From Brevirhabdus sp. (lineage in GTDB: Bacteria > Pseudomonadota > Alphaproteobacteria > Rhodobacterales > Rhodobacteraceae): a DNA stretch of 51,930 bases. The position numbers and the translations under genes were made by a program. Positions 34,066 to 42,920 of this stretch are shown piece by piece (position 1 is the first letter of the stretch; each line of letters starts with the position of its first letter). Under the pieces are notes generated by a model. That model made no database searches and was not told the DNA's origin. It worked only from the letters and a program-made list of their open reading frames with translations. Where the stretch lies: NCBI GenBank assembly GCA_024637315.1, contig JAGXFH010000067.1:1-51930 (forward strand). The letters run 5' to 3'.

Positions 34066-36027
34066 TCACTCCTTCGAGCGCCGCGCGCCTTTCGCGAAAT
34101 TGATCTGATCCAGAAGCTGGTTCAGCGCGGTGCGCTCCTCTCGGCTGATCCGGGCGCCGTTCGCGCCGGTCTCGTATTGTGTCTTGTCCTCCGTCTGACT
34201 GCGCTCTGCCCGGTTACGGGCTTCCGCAGCCTGCGTCAGACGCCATGTAATGCCTTCGTCGGCGATGTCACCCATTTCCTGCATCGCATCCAGAATTTCC
34301 CGTTCCACGCCGCGCCGGGCGGCCAGCTTGGCCAGTTCCTGGGCGACGCACATCGCTGCAACCTCGGTCTTGCCCGGATTGCGGATCGCCGGTGAGATTT
34401 GCACATGGCTCAGGGACATCAACTTTTCAAGAGTTTCGGCACCGGCATCGGCTTTGATTGACGCATGAGGATCGTCCGCTTCGGCATGGCGCAGGATGGC
34501 GGCACGCAGGGTGCGATGCTCGGCCGATGTCAGGTCCAGCGCTTCCAGGGCGCTTTCGAATTGGGTGATTATGCCGGGATTCACGATCAGCGCCGCCAGA
34601 ATGACGGCTTCGCGCAAATGCTCTTCGGCGCCACTGGCGGTCGCGGCGGCAAGATAAGAGGATTTGGTGCTGGGCATGGGGTGCGCAGTCAGGGCCCTGC
34701 CGGCCCGGAACGCCGCGCGCGGTTGCCCCGAGGGGCTGTTGCCCGTCCGAAAGAGCTGCCAGCGCAGTTGCTTGATCGCTTCGCCGTAATGATTGCGAAT
34801 CGAGGGATCGGCGATCTTTTGCAATGCCGCGCGCAGGGTCTTGTCGAGTGCTGCCTTCCGCTCGGGGCTGTCAAACACCTTGCCTTCGGTTTCCCTGCGC
34901 CACAAAAGCTGGACCATCGGCAACGCCTGATCGACCAGCTTCTGCATCGCCGCTGATCCTTGGGCGCGGACCAGATCGTCGGGGTCCTGCCCTTCAGGCA
35001 TGATCGCGAAGCGAAGGCTTTGCCCGGCCTCCAACATCGGCAGCGCCAGATCGATGACCCGCATCGCCGCGCGCAAACCCGCCGTGTCGCCATCGAGCGC
35101 GATGACCGGTTCGGGGTGGATCCGCCACATCAGCCGCAACTGATCCTCGGTGATCGCGGTTCCCAGCGGCGCCACCGTCGCGCCGAAGCCGGCGTCGACC
35201 AGCGCGATCACATCCATGTAGCCCTCGGCCACGATCAACGGCTGGCCCTTGCCGGCGGCCTCTCGCGCGGGGCCGTGGTTGTAAAGGCTGCGTCCCTTGT
35301 CGAAAAGCTCGGTCTCCGGCGAGTTCAGATATTTCGCCCTTGCATCCGCCGCCATCGACCGTCCGCCAAGCGCGATGCAGCGCCCGCGCGGATTGCGGAT
35401 CGGAAAGACGATGCGGCCGCGAAACCGGTCATAAGGCACGCCGCCGTCGTCGGGCCTGGCGGCAAGGCCGGCATCAATGATCAGTTCGGGTGCCACCCCC
35501 TTGCCGGTCAGATGCGACCAGAGCACCTGCCGGCTGTCGGGAGCGAAGCCGATATCGAACCTTGCCTGCGTCGCGTCCGACAATCCCCGCCGGGCCAGGT
35601 AATCGCGCGCATCGGATGCGGCGCCGGTCTTGAGTTGCAGCCGGTAGAATTGCACCGCCTGTTCCATCACATCGGCAAGTTCGGTCCGGTGGTCGGCCTT
35701 CTCCTGCGCTTTGGGATCGCGGGCCGGCACCTGCATCCCGGCTTCGCGGGCAAGGATATCGATGGCCTCCATGAAGCCCACGTTCTCGGTCTCTCGGACG
35801 AAGGAAATCGCGTCACCCTTGGCGTGACAGCCGAAGCAGTAATAGAAACCCTGCCGATCATCGACATGGAACGACGCGGTCTTTTCCTGATGGAATGGGC
35901 ATGGCGCCCACATGTCGCCCTTGCCCTGATTGGATTTTCGCTGGTCCCACATGACCTTGCGCCCGACAACCTGCGAGAGGCTGGTTCGGGTGCGCAATTC
36001 GTCAAGAAAACCGGGAGGCAGACTCAT
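34066..36027 (-). CDS. dnaG: DNA primase
   Basis: 653 residues. The N-terminal CHC2 zinc finger shows CPFH and CFGCHAKG. The catalytic core and TOPRIM domain follow, with VAEGYMDVIAL, the acidic ALDGDTAG and GRIVFPI. The C-terminal third is the helicase-binding region. It primes Okazaki fragments. The gene begins 32 bases after the soxG stop, so it may receive read-through from the sarcosine oxidase operon as well as its own promoter. Confidence 0.96.
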   Translation of the reverse strand: MSLPPGFLDELRTRTSLSQVVGRKVMWDQRKSNQGKGDMWAPCPFHQEKTASFHVDDRQGFYYCFGCHAKGDAISFVRETENVGFMEAIDILAREAGMQVPARDPKAQEKADHRTELADVMEQAVQFYRLQLKTGAASDARDYLARRGLSDATQARFDIGFAPDSRQVLWSHLTGKGVAPELIIDAGLAARPDDGGVPYDRFRGRIVFPIRNPRGRCIALGGRSMAADARAKYLNSPETELFDKGRSLYNHGPAREAAGKGQPLIVAEGYMDVIALVDAGFGATVAPLGTAITEDQLRLMWRIHPEPVIALDGDTAGLRAAMRVIDLALPMLEAGQSLRFAIMPEGQDPDDLVRAQGSAAMQKLVDQALPMVQLLWRRETEGKVFDSPERKAALDKTLRAALQKIADPSIRNHYGEAIKQLRWQLFRTGNSPSGQPRAAFRAGRALTAHPMPSTKSSYLAAATASGAEEHLREAVILAALIVNPGIITQFESALEALDLTSAEHRTLRAAILRHAEADDPHASIKADAGAETLEKLMSLSHVQISPAIRNPGKTEVAAMCVAQELAKLAARRGVEREILDAMQEMGDIADEGITWRLTQAAEARNRAERSQTEDKTQYETGANGARISREERTALNQLLDQINFAKGARRSKE

Positions 36028-36059
36028 GCCCTCAATATCGGTGCTGAACCGGAAAGTGT

Positions 36060-36602
36060 CTAGCGGGCTTGCGCCGCCACGCTCTTCATTGCTGTGGATA
36101 GTTCATGCACGGCGGTGTTCGCCATCGAGCGGAATACCATGATGTCGAAGGCGGTCGCACCGATACGCGTGATCGAGCAGGACATGTGGAACAGCATCGT
36201 CCGCGCCGTGTGCCCGCGCTTGAAAGTGGCCGCGCGCAGATCGACGGGCACCAGCCGCGCCAGAACATCCTCTGCCGTTGCCCCCTCCAGTCGCAGCACG
36301 GCCCAGGCATCGGACTGGTCGGTCATCGCGGCGCCAGCAATCGCCTTGGGCATCGGGCCGACCAGGAACGCCTGCCCTCGGCCGGTCCAGATCAGCCTGC
36401 TGCCCTCTTTCCCGGTCGCCCGGTTTGGCGCCGGAAAGACCATGCCATGCGCTTTTTTCAGCGCGTCAGAGACGGATTTCTCTTTTCCCTTGGCTGGCGC
36501 GATCGAGGTGATCGCCTCTGGTGTCACCTCAGTCAGGCTGCAATCGCCAGCGGCAATCGGCAGCAATCCCTCGCAGGGTTTTTTCGCAATCAGCTTAGCC
36601 AC
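36060..36602 (-). CDS. soxG: Sarcosine oxidase, gamma subunit
   Basis: 180 residues, the usual SoxG size. Sequence such as WTGRGQAFLVGP, SDAWAVLRLEGATAEDVLARLVP and FHMSCSITRIGATAFDIMVFRS fits the family, which is structurally related to the C-terminal domains of GcvT-like proteins. It completes the heterotetramer. It overlaps the soxA 3' end by 8 bases. Confidence 0.92.
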   Translation of the reverse strand: MAKLIAKKPCEGLLPIAAGDCSLTEVTPEAITSIAPAKGKEKSVSDALKKAHGMVFPAPNRATGKEGSRLIWTGRGQAFLVGPMPKAIAGAAMTDQSDAWAVLRLEGATAEDVLARLVPVDLRAATFKRGHTARTMLFHMSCSITRIGATAFDIMVFRSMANTAVHELSTAMKSVAAQAR

Positions 36603-39525
36603 GAAGCCGTCCTCCCTCGGGATCGACGCTGACCGGATCAGTCACCTCGCAGATGACATCCAGCCCGCGCAGATGATCGACCATGCGGATGGTTTCGCCA
36701 TGCCGCGCGCGACCGTTCTTGAGGAAACCAAGCCCCAGGAAATGCCCCAGCGTCGGCGAATAGCCAACGGATGTGACGTAGCCCTGATCGTTGACGCGCA
36801 CCGCTTCGGCATCGGCGTTGAACAGGTGTGCCCCCGCTGTCAGTTGCTTGACCACGCCGACAGGGCGCAGACCGACCAGTTGTTCGCGCTCCGGTCCGGT
36901 CAGGCCGGGGCGTGCGGCCATGGTCTGACCGATGCAATCCTTCTTGGCCGACACCATGCGGGCAAAGCCGATATCGAATGCGGTGGTGCGGCCGTGGATT
37001 TCGGCATGCGTGATATGGCCCTTCTCGATCCTGAGCACGTTCAGCGCCTCCATGCCGTAAGCTCCTCCACCCATCGCCTCGGCATGGGTGACAAGAAGCC
37101 GGAACAGGCTGTCGCCGTAGCGCGCCGGAACCGCGACCTCGTAGGCATGTTCGCCTGAAAACGAGATGCGGAAAAGACGCCCCCGGGTGCCCATCACGCC
37201 GACCTCGCCGCAGGCCATGAACGCAAAGCCCTGATCATCGATCGGCGCATCCAGCACCGCGTTCAACACCTCACGCGACCGCGGCCCGGCAACGGCGAAT
37301 TGCGCCCATTGCTCGGTGACCGAGATCATCTGCAGATCCCAATCGGGCCGAAGGCATTGATGGACGAATTCAAGATGCTTCATGACAGCTCCGGCCGCCG
37401 CGGTGGTGGTGGTCATGACGTAGTGGTTCTGACCGAGGCGCGCGGTCGTGCCGTCATCCATGACATGGCCGTCCTCGCGCAACATCAGCCCGTAGCGCAC
37501 ACGCCCTTCCTTGAGAGTAGAGAACGTGTTTATATAAACGAAATCAAGGAACTCCGCGGCGTTCCTGCCCTGGATATCGATCTTGCCGAGGGTCGAGACA
37601 TCGCAGATACCGACCGCGGTGCGAACCATGTTGACCTCGCGGTCGCAGGATTGCCGCCAGGTGGTTTCACCGGGCCGCGGAAAGTAGGAGGGGCGGAACC
37701 ACAGCCCCGCCTCGATCATCGGGGCGGCACGTTCGACGGAGACCGCGTGCGAGGTGGTGAAGCGTTCCGGCGCGAAGCCGTGGCCATGGGCGCCCGCCCC
37801 CATCGCGGCGATGGAAACCGGCGTATAGGGAGGGCGGAACGTGGTGGTGCCGGTTTCCGCGATCGAGCGGCCGGTGGCATCGGCAAGCACCGCCAGCGCG
37901 GAGACGTTCGAGTTCTTGCCCTGGTCGGTCGCCATGCCTTGGGTCGTGTAGCGCTTCATATGCTCGACCGAACGGAAGTTTTCCTGCGCTGCCAGCTTGA
38001 CGTCCTTGACCGTCACATCGTTTTGAAAATCGAGCCATGCGCGGCCCTTGCCCGGCACCGTCCAATGCGGAGTCAGCACATAGGCGCTGTCATCGGACGT
38101 CGGGATTGGCACCTCGGGGACTTTCAGGCCGAGATCATCCAGAGCGAGCTTCGCCCGGTAAAATCCTGATTTCAAAGCGCCTTTCGTCGAAAACGTGCCA
38201 AGCGCCGCGCCTGCCGCATCCAGCCCGGGTGCGGCACCGGGTTGCGGCACGAAGGCCGCGATGCTGTCGTTCCAGGTCGGGCGGCCATTCATGTGGCAGG
38301 TCAGGTGCAGCGACGGGTTCCAGCCGCCCGAGACGGCCAGACAGTCGGCGTCGATGCGCTGCGTCGCGCCCTGATGGCGGATGGTAATCTGACTGAGGCC
38401 GAGACGACCGCCAGTATTGACGACCTCGGCCCCGGTGAAGACCGGAAAATCGCCCGAGGCTTGCGCGTCGGGTCGGGTATCGATCAGGGCCGCGACCTCG
38501 ACCCCTGCCTCTGCAAGGTCACGGGCAGTGCGGTGGGCGTCGTCGTTGTTGCAAAAGACCGCGACGCGCTGACCCGTCGCCACCCCCCAGTGATTGAGAT
38601 AGGCACGCACGGCGCCTGCCGTCATGATGCCGGGGCGGTCGTTGTTGCGGAACGCGATCGGGCGTTCCAACGCGCCAGAGCAAAGCAGCGCCCGCTTTGC
38701 CACGATCCGCCAGAAGGTTTCCAATGGTGCGTCGCCAGAGGTGGCGCGGTGCAATCCGACCCGCTCCAACGCGCCATAGGTCCCTTGATCGTAGACGCCG
38801 GTCACCGTGGTGCGGGTTATGATCCGGACATTCGGCAGGGTCGAGAGTTCGGCGGCCACCTCTGCCACCCAGTCCGTCCCGGACATTCCGCCAACTTCCT
38901 CGACTTCGGCGCGCAACCTGCCACCCAGCCAGGGATTTTCGTCGGCCAGGATCACATCTGCTCCGGCCCGGCCCGCTGTCAGCGCCGCGATCAGACCGGC
39001 AGGACCAGCGCCGATGACCAGAAGATCGCAAAAGCCGTAGGCCTTGTCGTAGCGGCCGGTATCGTGCTGGCCTGACAGCGCGCCCAGCCCGGCGGCATGG
39101 CGGATGATCGGCTCGTAGAGCTTTTCCCAGAACGACTTGGGCCACATGAAGGTCTTGTAGTAGAACCCCGCCGAAAGGAATGGCGACAGCAGGTCGTTTA
39201 CCCCCATCACATCGGTTCTGAGGGACGGCCAGTTGTTCTGGCTGTGCGCCTCTAGCCCGTCGAAGACCTCTTGCATCGTGGCGCGGACGTTCGGCGTCCG
39301 GGCGGCGCCCCTTCCGGTCGTTACCAGCGCATTCGGCTCTTCGGACCCTGCCGTCAGGATACCGCGCGGACGGTGGTACTTGAAACTGCGTCCGACCAGT
39401 TGGACATCGTTGGCCAGAAGCGCCGAGGCCAGCGTGTCGCTTTCGAAACCGGAATAGCTTTGCCCGTCGAAGCTGAACTTGACCGGGTTGGTCAGCGCCG
39501 CGATGCCCTTGCCCTTGATCCTCAT
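36595..39525 (-). CDS. soxA: Sarcosine oxidase, alpha subunit
   Basis: 976 residues. An N-terminal 2Fe-2S-like fold without cluster cysteines (FSFDGQSYSGFESDTLASAL) is followed by a NAD-binding/FAD-type fold (VIGAGPAGLIAALTAGRAGA), and the C-terminal third is a GcvT-like folate domain (GKIDIQGRNAAEFLD, FSGEHAYEVAVPARYG). The enzyme oxidises sarcosine to glycine and passes formaldehyde to tetrahydrofolate. The ATG overlapping the soxD stop is chosen over the upstream one. Confidence 0.95.
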   Translation of the reverse strand: MRIKGKGIAALTNPVKFSFDGQSYSGFESDTLASALLANDVQLVGRSFKYHRPRGILTAGSEEPNALVTTGRGAARTPNVRATMQEVFDGLEAHSQNNWPSLRTDVMGVNDLLSPFLSAGFYYKTFMWPKSFWEKLYEPIIRHAAGLGALSGQHDTGRYDKAYGFCDLLVIGAGPAGLIAALTAGRAGADVILADENPWLGGRLRAEVEEVGGMSGTDWVAEVAAELSTLPNVRIITRTTVTGVYDQGTYGALERVGLHRATSGDAPLETFWRIVAKRALLCSGALERPIAFRNNDRPGIMTAGAVRAYLNHWGVATGQRVAVFCNNDDAHRTARDLAEAGVEVAALIDTRPDAQASGDFPVFTGAEVVNTGGRLGLSQITIRHQGATQRIDADCLAVSGGWNPSLHLTCHMNGRPTWNDSIAAFVPQPGAAPGLDAAGAALGTFSTKGALKSGFYRAKLALDDLGLKVPEVPIPTSDDSAYVLTPHWTVPGKGRAWLDFQNDVTVKDVKLAAQENFRSVEHMKRYTTQGMATDQGKNSNVSALAVLADATGRSIAETGTTTFRPPYTPVSIAAMGAGAHGHGFAPERFTTSHAVSVERAAPMIEAGLWFRPSYFPRPGETTWRQSCDREVNMVRTAVGICDVSTLGKIDIQGRNAAEFLDFVYINTFSTLKEGRVRYGLMLREDGHVMDDGTTARLGQNHYVMTTTTAAAGAVMKHLEFVHQCLRPDWDLQMISVTEQWAQFAVAGPRSREVLNAVLDAPIDDQGFAFMACGEVGVMGTRGRLFRISFSGEHAYEVAVPARYGDSLFRLLVTHAEAMGGGAYGMEALNVLRIEKGHITHAEIHGRTTAFDIGFARMVSAKKDCIGQTMAARPGLTGPEREQLVGLRPVGVVKQLTAGAHLFNADAEAVRVNDQGYVTSVGYSPTLGHFLGLGFLKNGRARHGETIRMVDHLRGLDVICEVTDPVSVDPEGGRLRG

Positions 39526-39794
39526 CGCGCGGCCCCTTTCACGTCGGCGGCCAGTTCGCATTTCAGCACCGCATGGGTCACGGTATTGCGGGTCACTACA
39601 AGCCAGGCCGAGCAGCCGCTTTCATGATGCCAAAGGTCACGGCTCTCGCCGGCCGGGTTTTCGCGCAGATGCACGTAGTCGTCCCAGGCCGCCTCACCTG
39701 CGTCCGGCGCGGGCCGGTCCAGCGCCACGGCAGCACCGCGATAGCTGAATTCCCGAATGTCGCGTTCCCCGCAAAGGGGGCAGGTCAATCTCAT
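39522..39794 (-). CDS. soxD: Sarcosine oxidase, delta subunit
   Basis: 90 residues. Zinc ligands known from SoxD are visible: CPLCGERD near the N-terminus, and HHESGC (His and Cys) about 50 residues later. It is the small zinc subunit of the heterotetramer. It lies 9 bases after soxB and overlaps soxA by ATGA. Confidence 0.95.
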   Translation of the reverse strand: MRLTCPLCGERDIREFSYRGAAVALDRPAPDAGEAAWDDYVHLRENPAGESRDLWHHESGCSAWLVVTRNTVTHAVLKCELAADVKGAAR

Positions 39795-39803
39795 TTCATC
39801 CCC

Positions 39804-41057
39804 CTAATGCAGGTTGTGCTGACTGCCGGTGCCTTCTTCGTCCATCAGTCCGCGCCCGGTGCGGAACCGGTCCAGCCGATAGCGGGCGGCCGCTTCGTGG
39901 TGATTTCCGGTCGCCATCAGATGCGCGAACGAGTAGCCGGACCCCGGAACCGCCTTGAAGCCTCCATAGCACCAGCCGCAATCGATGAAGAGTCCGTCGG
40001 TATCGGTCTTGTCGATGATCGGCGAGCCGTCCGGCGTCATGTCCATGATCCCACCCCAACTGCGCAGCACGCGGGCCTTGCCGATCATCGGCATCAAGGT
40101 CATTGCGGCCTCCATAACGTGTTCCTTCATCGGCAGATTGCCGCGCTGCGCGTAAGACGCGTAGAAATCCAGATCGCCGCCGAAGACAAGGCCGCCCTTG
40201 TCGGACTGGCTGATATAGAAGTGCCCCATGCCGAAGCTGACGACATGGTCGATGCAGGGCTTCAGCCCCTCGGTGACGAAAGCCTGAAGCACATGGCTCT
40301 CGATCGGCAGACGCATACCGGCCATCGCCGCGACCTGCCCCGACCGACCGGCGACCACGATGCCGACTTTTTTCGCCCGGATCGCGCCGCGGGTCGTCTG
40401 CACACCGCGCACCTTGCCGTTCTCGATGTCGATGCCCGTCACTTCGCAGTTCTGGATCAGATCGACGCCGCGCTGGTCAGCGCCACGCGCATAGCCCCAG
40501 GCGACCGCGTCGTGCCGGGCGGTACCGCCGCGGGGGTGCAGCAGCCCGCCATAGATCGGAAATCGGATGTTCTCGTAATCGAGATAGGGCAGATGCCTGC
40601 GCACCCCGTCCCGGTCCAGTAACACCGCATCGTCACCCTGATTGATCATTGCATTGCCACGCCGGGCGAAGGCATCCCGCTGGCCGTCGGAGTGGAACAG
40701 GTTGATGAGGCCCCGCTGCGAGTGCATGACGTTGTAGTTCAGATCCTGCTCCAGCCCCTCCCAGAGCTTCAGCGAGTGGCTGTAGAATTCCGAGTTTCCC
40801 GGCAAGAAGTAATTGGCGCGTACGATCGTAGTATTGCGGCCGACATTGCCGCCGCCAATGTAGCCCTTTTCCAGCACGGCGATGTTGGTCATGCCGTGGT
40901 TCTTGGCCAGATAGTAAGCCGTGGACAGCCCGTGCCCGCCGCCACCGATAATCACCGCATCATATTCGGATTTCGGTTCCGGATCGCGCCAATGCGGTTT
41001 CCAGCCCCGGTTGCCGCTCAGGCCTTCCGTCAATATCTTGAATGCCGAATAGTGCAT
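39804..41057 (-). CDS. soxB: Sarcosine oxidase, beta subunit
   Basis: 417 residues. FAD-binding motif IIGGGGHGLSTAYYLAKNHG near residue 36, and GGTARHDAVAWGYARGAD, where the His corresponds to the covalent FMN attachment site of heterotetrameric sarcosine oxidases. It carries the amine-oxidising FAD. Start: GAGGAGAA precedes the ATG at 41057, whereas the longer frame to 41111 has no ribosome site. First gene of soxBDAG. Confidence 0.95.
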   Translation of the reverse strand: MHYSAFKILTEGLSGNRGWKPHWRDPEPKSEYDAVIIGGGGHGLSTAYYLAKNHGMTNIAVLEKGYIGGGNVGRNTTIVRANYFLPGNSEFYSHSLKLWEGLEQDLNYNVMHSQRGLINLFHSDGQRDAFARRGNAMINQGDDAVLLDRDGVRRHLPYLDYENIRFPIYGGLLHPRGGTARHDAVAWGYARGADQRGVDLIQNCEVTGIDIENGKVRGVQTTRGAIRAKKVGIVVAGRSGQVAAMAGMRLPIESHVLQAFVTEGLKPCIDHVVSFGMGHFYISQSDKGGLVFGGDLDFYASYAQRGNLPMKEHVMEAAMTLMPMIGKARVLRSWGGIMDMTPDGSPIIDKTDTDGLFIDCGWCYGGFKAVPGSGYSFAHLMATGNHHEAAARYRLDRFRTGRGLMDEEGTGSQHNLH

Positions 41058-41169
41058 GGACCGTTCTCCTCGGGGCGCGGCTACAAAACCAAGTCCCGAG
41101 AGATACTTCAATGGGTCACGGGGTTTTCCGCGTCCGGACCCGACATCGGTTGGCCTGTCTGCGACGCAC

Positions 41170-42603
41170 CTACAGACCCTTGGCGCGGTAGCTGGCCGCT
41201 ACCCGACCGATCGCAACAAGATAGGCGGCGACCCGCAGGTCGTGGACATCGTCGCGGCCATGCCAGACCTCGCGCATCGACTGGTAGGCCGTCCGCATCG
41301 TGTCGTCGAGGCCGGAGCGGACCAGTTCCAACTCTCCGGCACCCTTCATGTATTTCTCCTTGAAGCCCTTTGACAGTTCCCAGCCCAGTTCCTTGTCGGC
41401 CGACAGTCGTTCCAGTTCCTGGATCAGCAGGACATGAGCGGCTTCTTCCGACCGGCGCTGCATCCGACCGAAGCGAATATGCGAAAGATTCTTGACCCAT
41501 TCGAAGTACGAAACGGTCACACCGCCGGCATTGGCGTACATGTCCGGAATGATCACCGTTCCCTTCTCGCGCAGGATCTCGTCGGCGCCAGCCGTGATCG
41601 GACCGTTCGCGGCCTCGACGATCAGCGGCGCCTTGACCTCGGCCGCATTCGACATGTTGATGACACCCTCAAGCGCTGCCGGGATCAGAATGTCGCATTC
41701 CATCTCCAGCACCTTGCCGCCGTCCTTGATGTACTTACCGTCGGCAAAGCCCGAAACCCCGCCGTGGGAACTGATCCAGCGGTGGACCGCCTCGACATCC
41801 AGGCCCTTCTCATGCACCAGTGCGCCATCGCGCTCGATGATACCGGTGATCAGGCAGCCATCGTCCTCGGACAGGAACTTGGCGGCGTGATACCCCACAT
41901 TGCCAAGACCCTGCACGACGATGCGCTTGCCTTCCAGACCACCTGACAACTTGGCAGCGGCAACATCCTCGGGGTGGCGAAAAAATTCCTGCAGGGCATA
42001 CTCAACGCCGCGCCCGGTCGCCTCGACCCGGCCCGCGATGCCACCTGCATTCAGCGGTTTGCCGGTGACGCAAGCCCGAGAATTGATGTCGGTCGTGTTC
42101 ATCCGGGCGTATTGGTCCGCGATCCACGCCATCTCGCGCTCGCCGGTTCCCATGTCGGGGGCAGGAACGTTCTGCGAGGGATGGATCAGGTCGCGCTTGG
42201 CCAACTCGTAGGCGAAGCGGCGCGTGATCAGTTCCAGTTCGTGCTCGTCATACTGCCGGGGGTCGATGCAGAGCCCGCCTTTCGACCCGCCGAACGGCGT
42301 CTCGACCAGGGCGCATTTGTACGTCATCAGCGCCGCAAGCGCCTCGACCTCGTCCTGGTTGACCCCCAGCGAGTAGCGGATGCCGCCCTTGACCGGCTCC
42401 ATATGCTCGGAATGAACGGACCGGTATCCGGTAAAGGTCTGAATCTGCCCCCGCAAACGCACGCCGAACCGGACGGTATAAGTCGCGTTGCAAACCCTGA
42501 TCTTCTCTTCCAGACCCGGCGGCAGATCCATCAATGCCACGGCCCGGTTGAACATCAGGTCTACTGACTGGCGGAAACTTGGTTCTGCTGTGGTTGTTGA
42601 CAT
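41170..42603 (-). CDS. Glutamate dehydrogenase (Glu/Leu/Phe/Val family)
   Basis: 477 residues. Catalytic segments VKGGIRYS and PFGGSKGGLCIDP contain the substrate lysines, APDMGT holds the catalytic Asp, and the Rossmann turn is VQGLGNVG. It interconverts glutamate and 2-oxoglutarate plus ammonia. GGAG 6 to 9 bases before MSTTTAE supports this start, not the upstream ATG at 42627. It lies 112 bases upstream of soxB, so nitrogen released from methylamine/glycine catabolism could be reassimilated by it. Confidence 0.92.
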   Translation of the reverse strand: MSTTTAEPSFRQSVDLMFNRAVALMDLPPGLEEKIRVCNATYTVRFGVRLRGQIQTFTGYRSVHSEHMEPVKGGIRYSLGVNQDEVEALAALMTYKCALVETPFGGSKGGLCIDPRQYDEHELELITRRFAYELAKRDLIHPSQNVPAPDMGTGEREMAWIADQYARMNTTDINSRACVTGKPLNAGGIAGRVEATGRGVEYALQEFFRHPEDVAAAKLSGGLEGKRIVVQGLGNVGYHAAKFLSEDDGCLITGIIERDGALVHEKGLDVEAVHRWISSHGGVSGFADGKYIKDGGKVLEMECDILIPAALEGVINMSNAAEVKAPLIVEAANGPITAGADEILREKGTVIIPDMYANAGGVTVSYFEWVKNLSHIRFGRMQRRSEEAAHVLLIQELERLSADKELGWELSKGFKEKYMKGAGELELVRSGLDDTMRTAYQSMREVWHGRDDVHDLRVAAYLVAIGRVAASYRAKGL

Positions 42604-42920
42604 CGGATACTCCGGTTGCTTGCGCATGACGGCTGGTGCCGTGCCTCAGTTAGACCCCAGACTCACTTAACAGACAACCAATATCCGGACCTGGCCCTTG
42701 ACGGCACGACGACAAATGCCTTGCTGGGGGTGTTGTTCCGAATCGGGCAACAATCACGGGAAGTCCCGAAAATTGCCTTTGAAACAGGCCTGAAATTCGC
42801 GATTTTCTTCGCACTTCGCCCAATTCTTGCCACAAGTCCAAGCATAAATGTCAGAGGCGCAAAATATCTGCCGTTTGCGTCAGGGGGCACCTCCGAGGTG
42901 GTGCTAGGAAAGGTTGCAGC
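42604..42920. other. Divergent promoter region, gdh / tadG-like
   Basis: 317 bases without a gene. Dyads: TGTTG (42731-42735) ... CCGA-A-TCGG (42738-42746) ... CAACA (42748-42752); CGGGA-AG-TCCCG (42757-42768); and CACCTC-C-GAGGTG (42888-42900) just before the tadG ATG. GANTC sites lie at 42660-42664 and 42740-42744. Promoters for both genes must be here, but no clear -35/-10 pair stands out. Confidence 0.45.

Noticed and set aside
36090-36100. Near DnaA box TGTGGATAG
   Set aside because: One mismatch to consensus and inside the soxG coding region.
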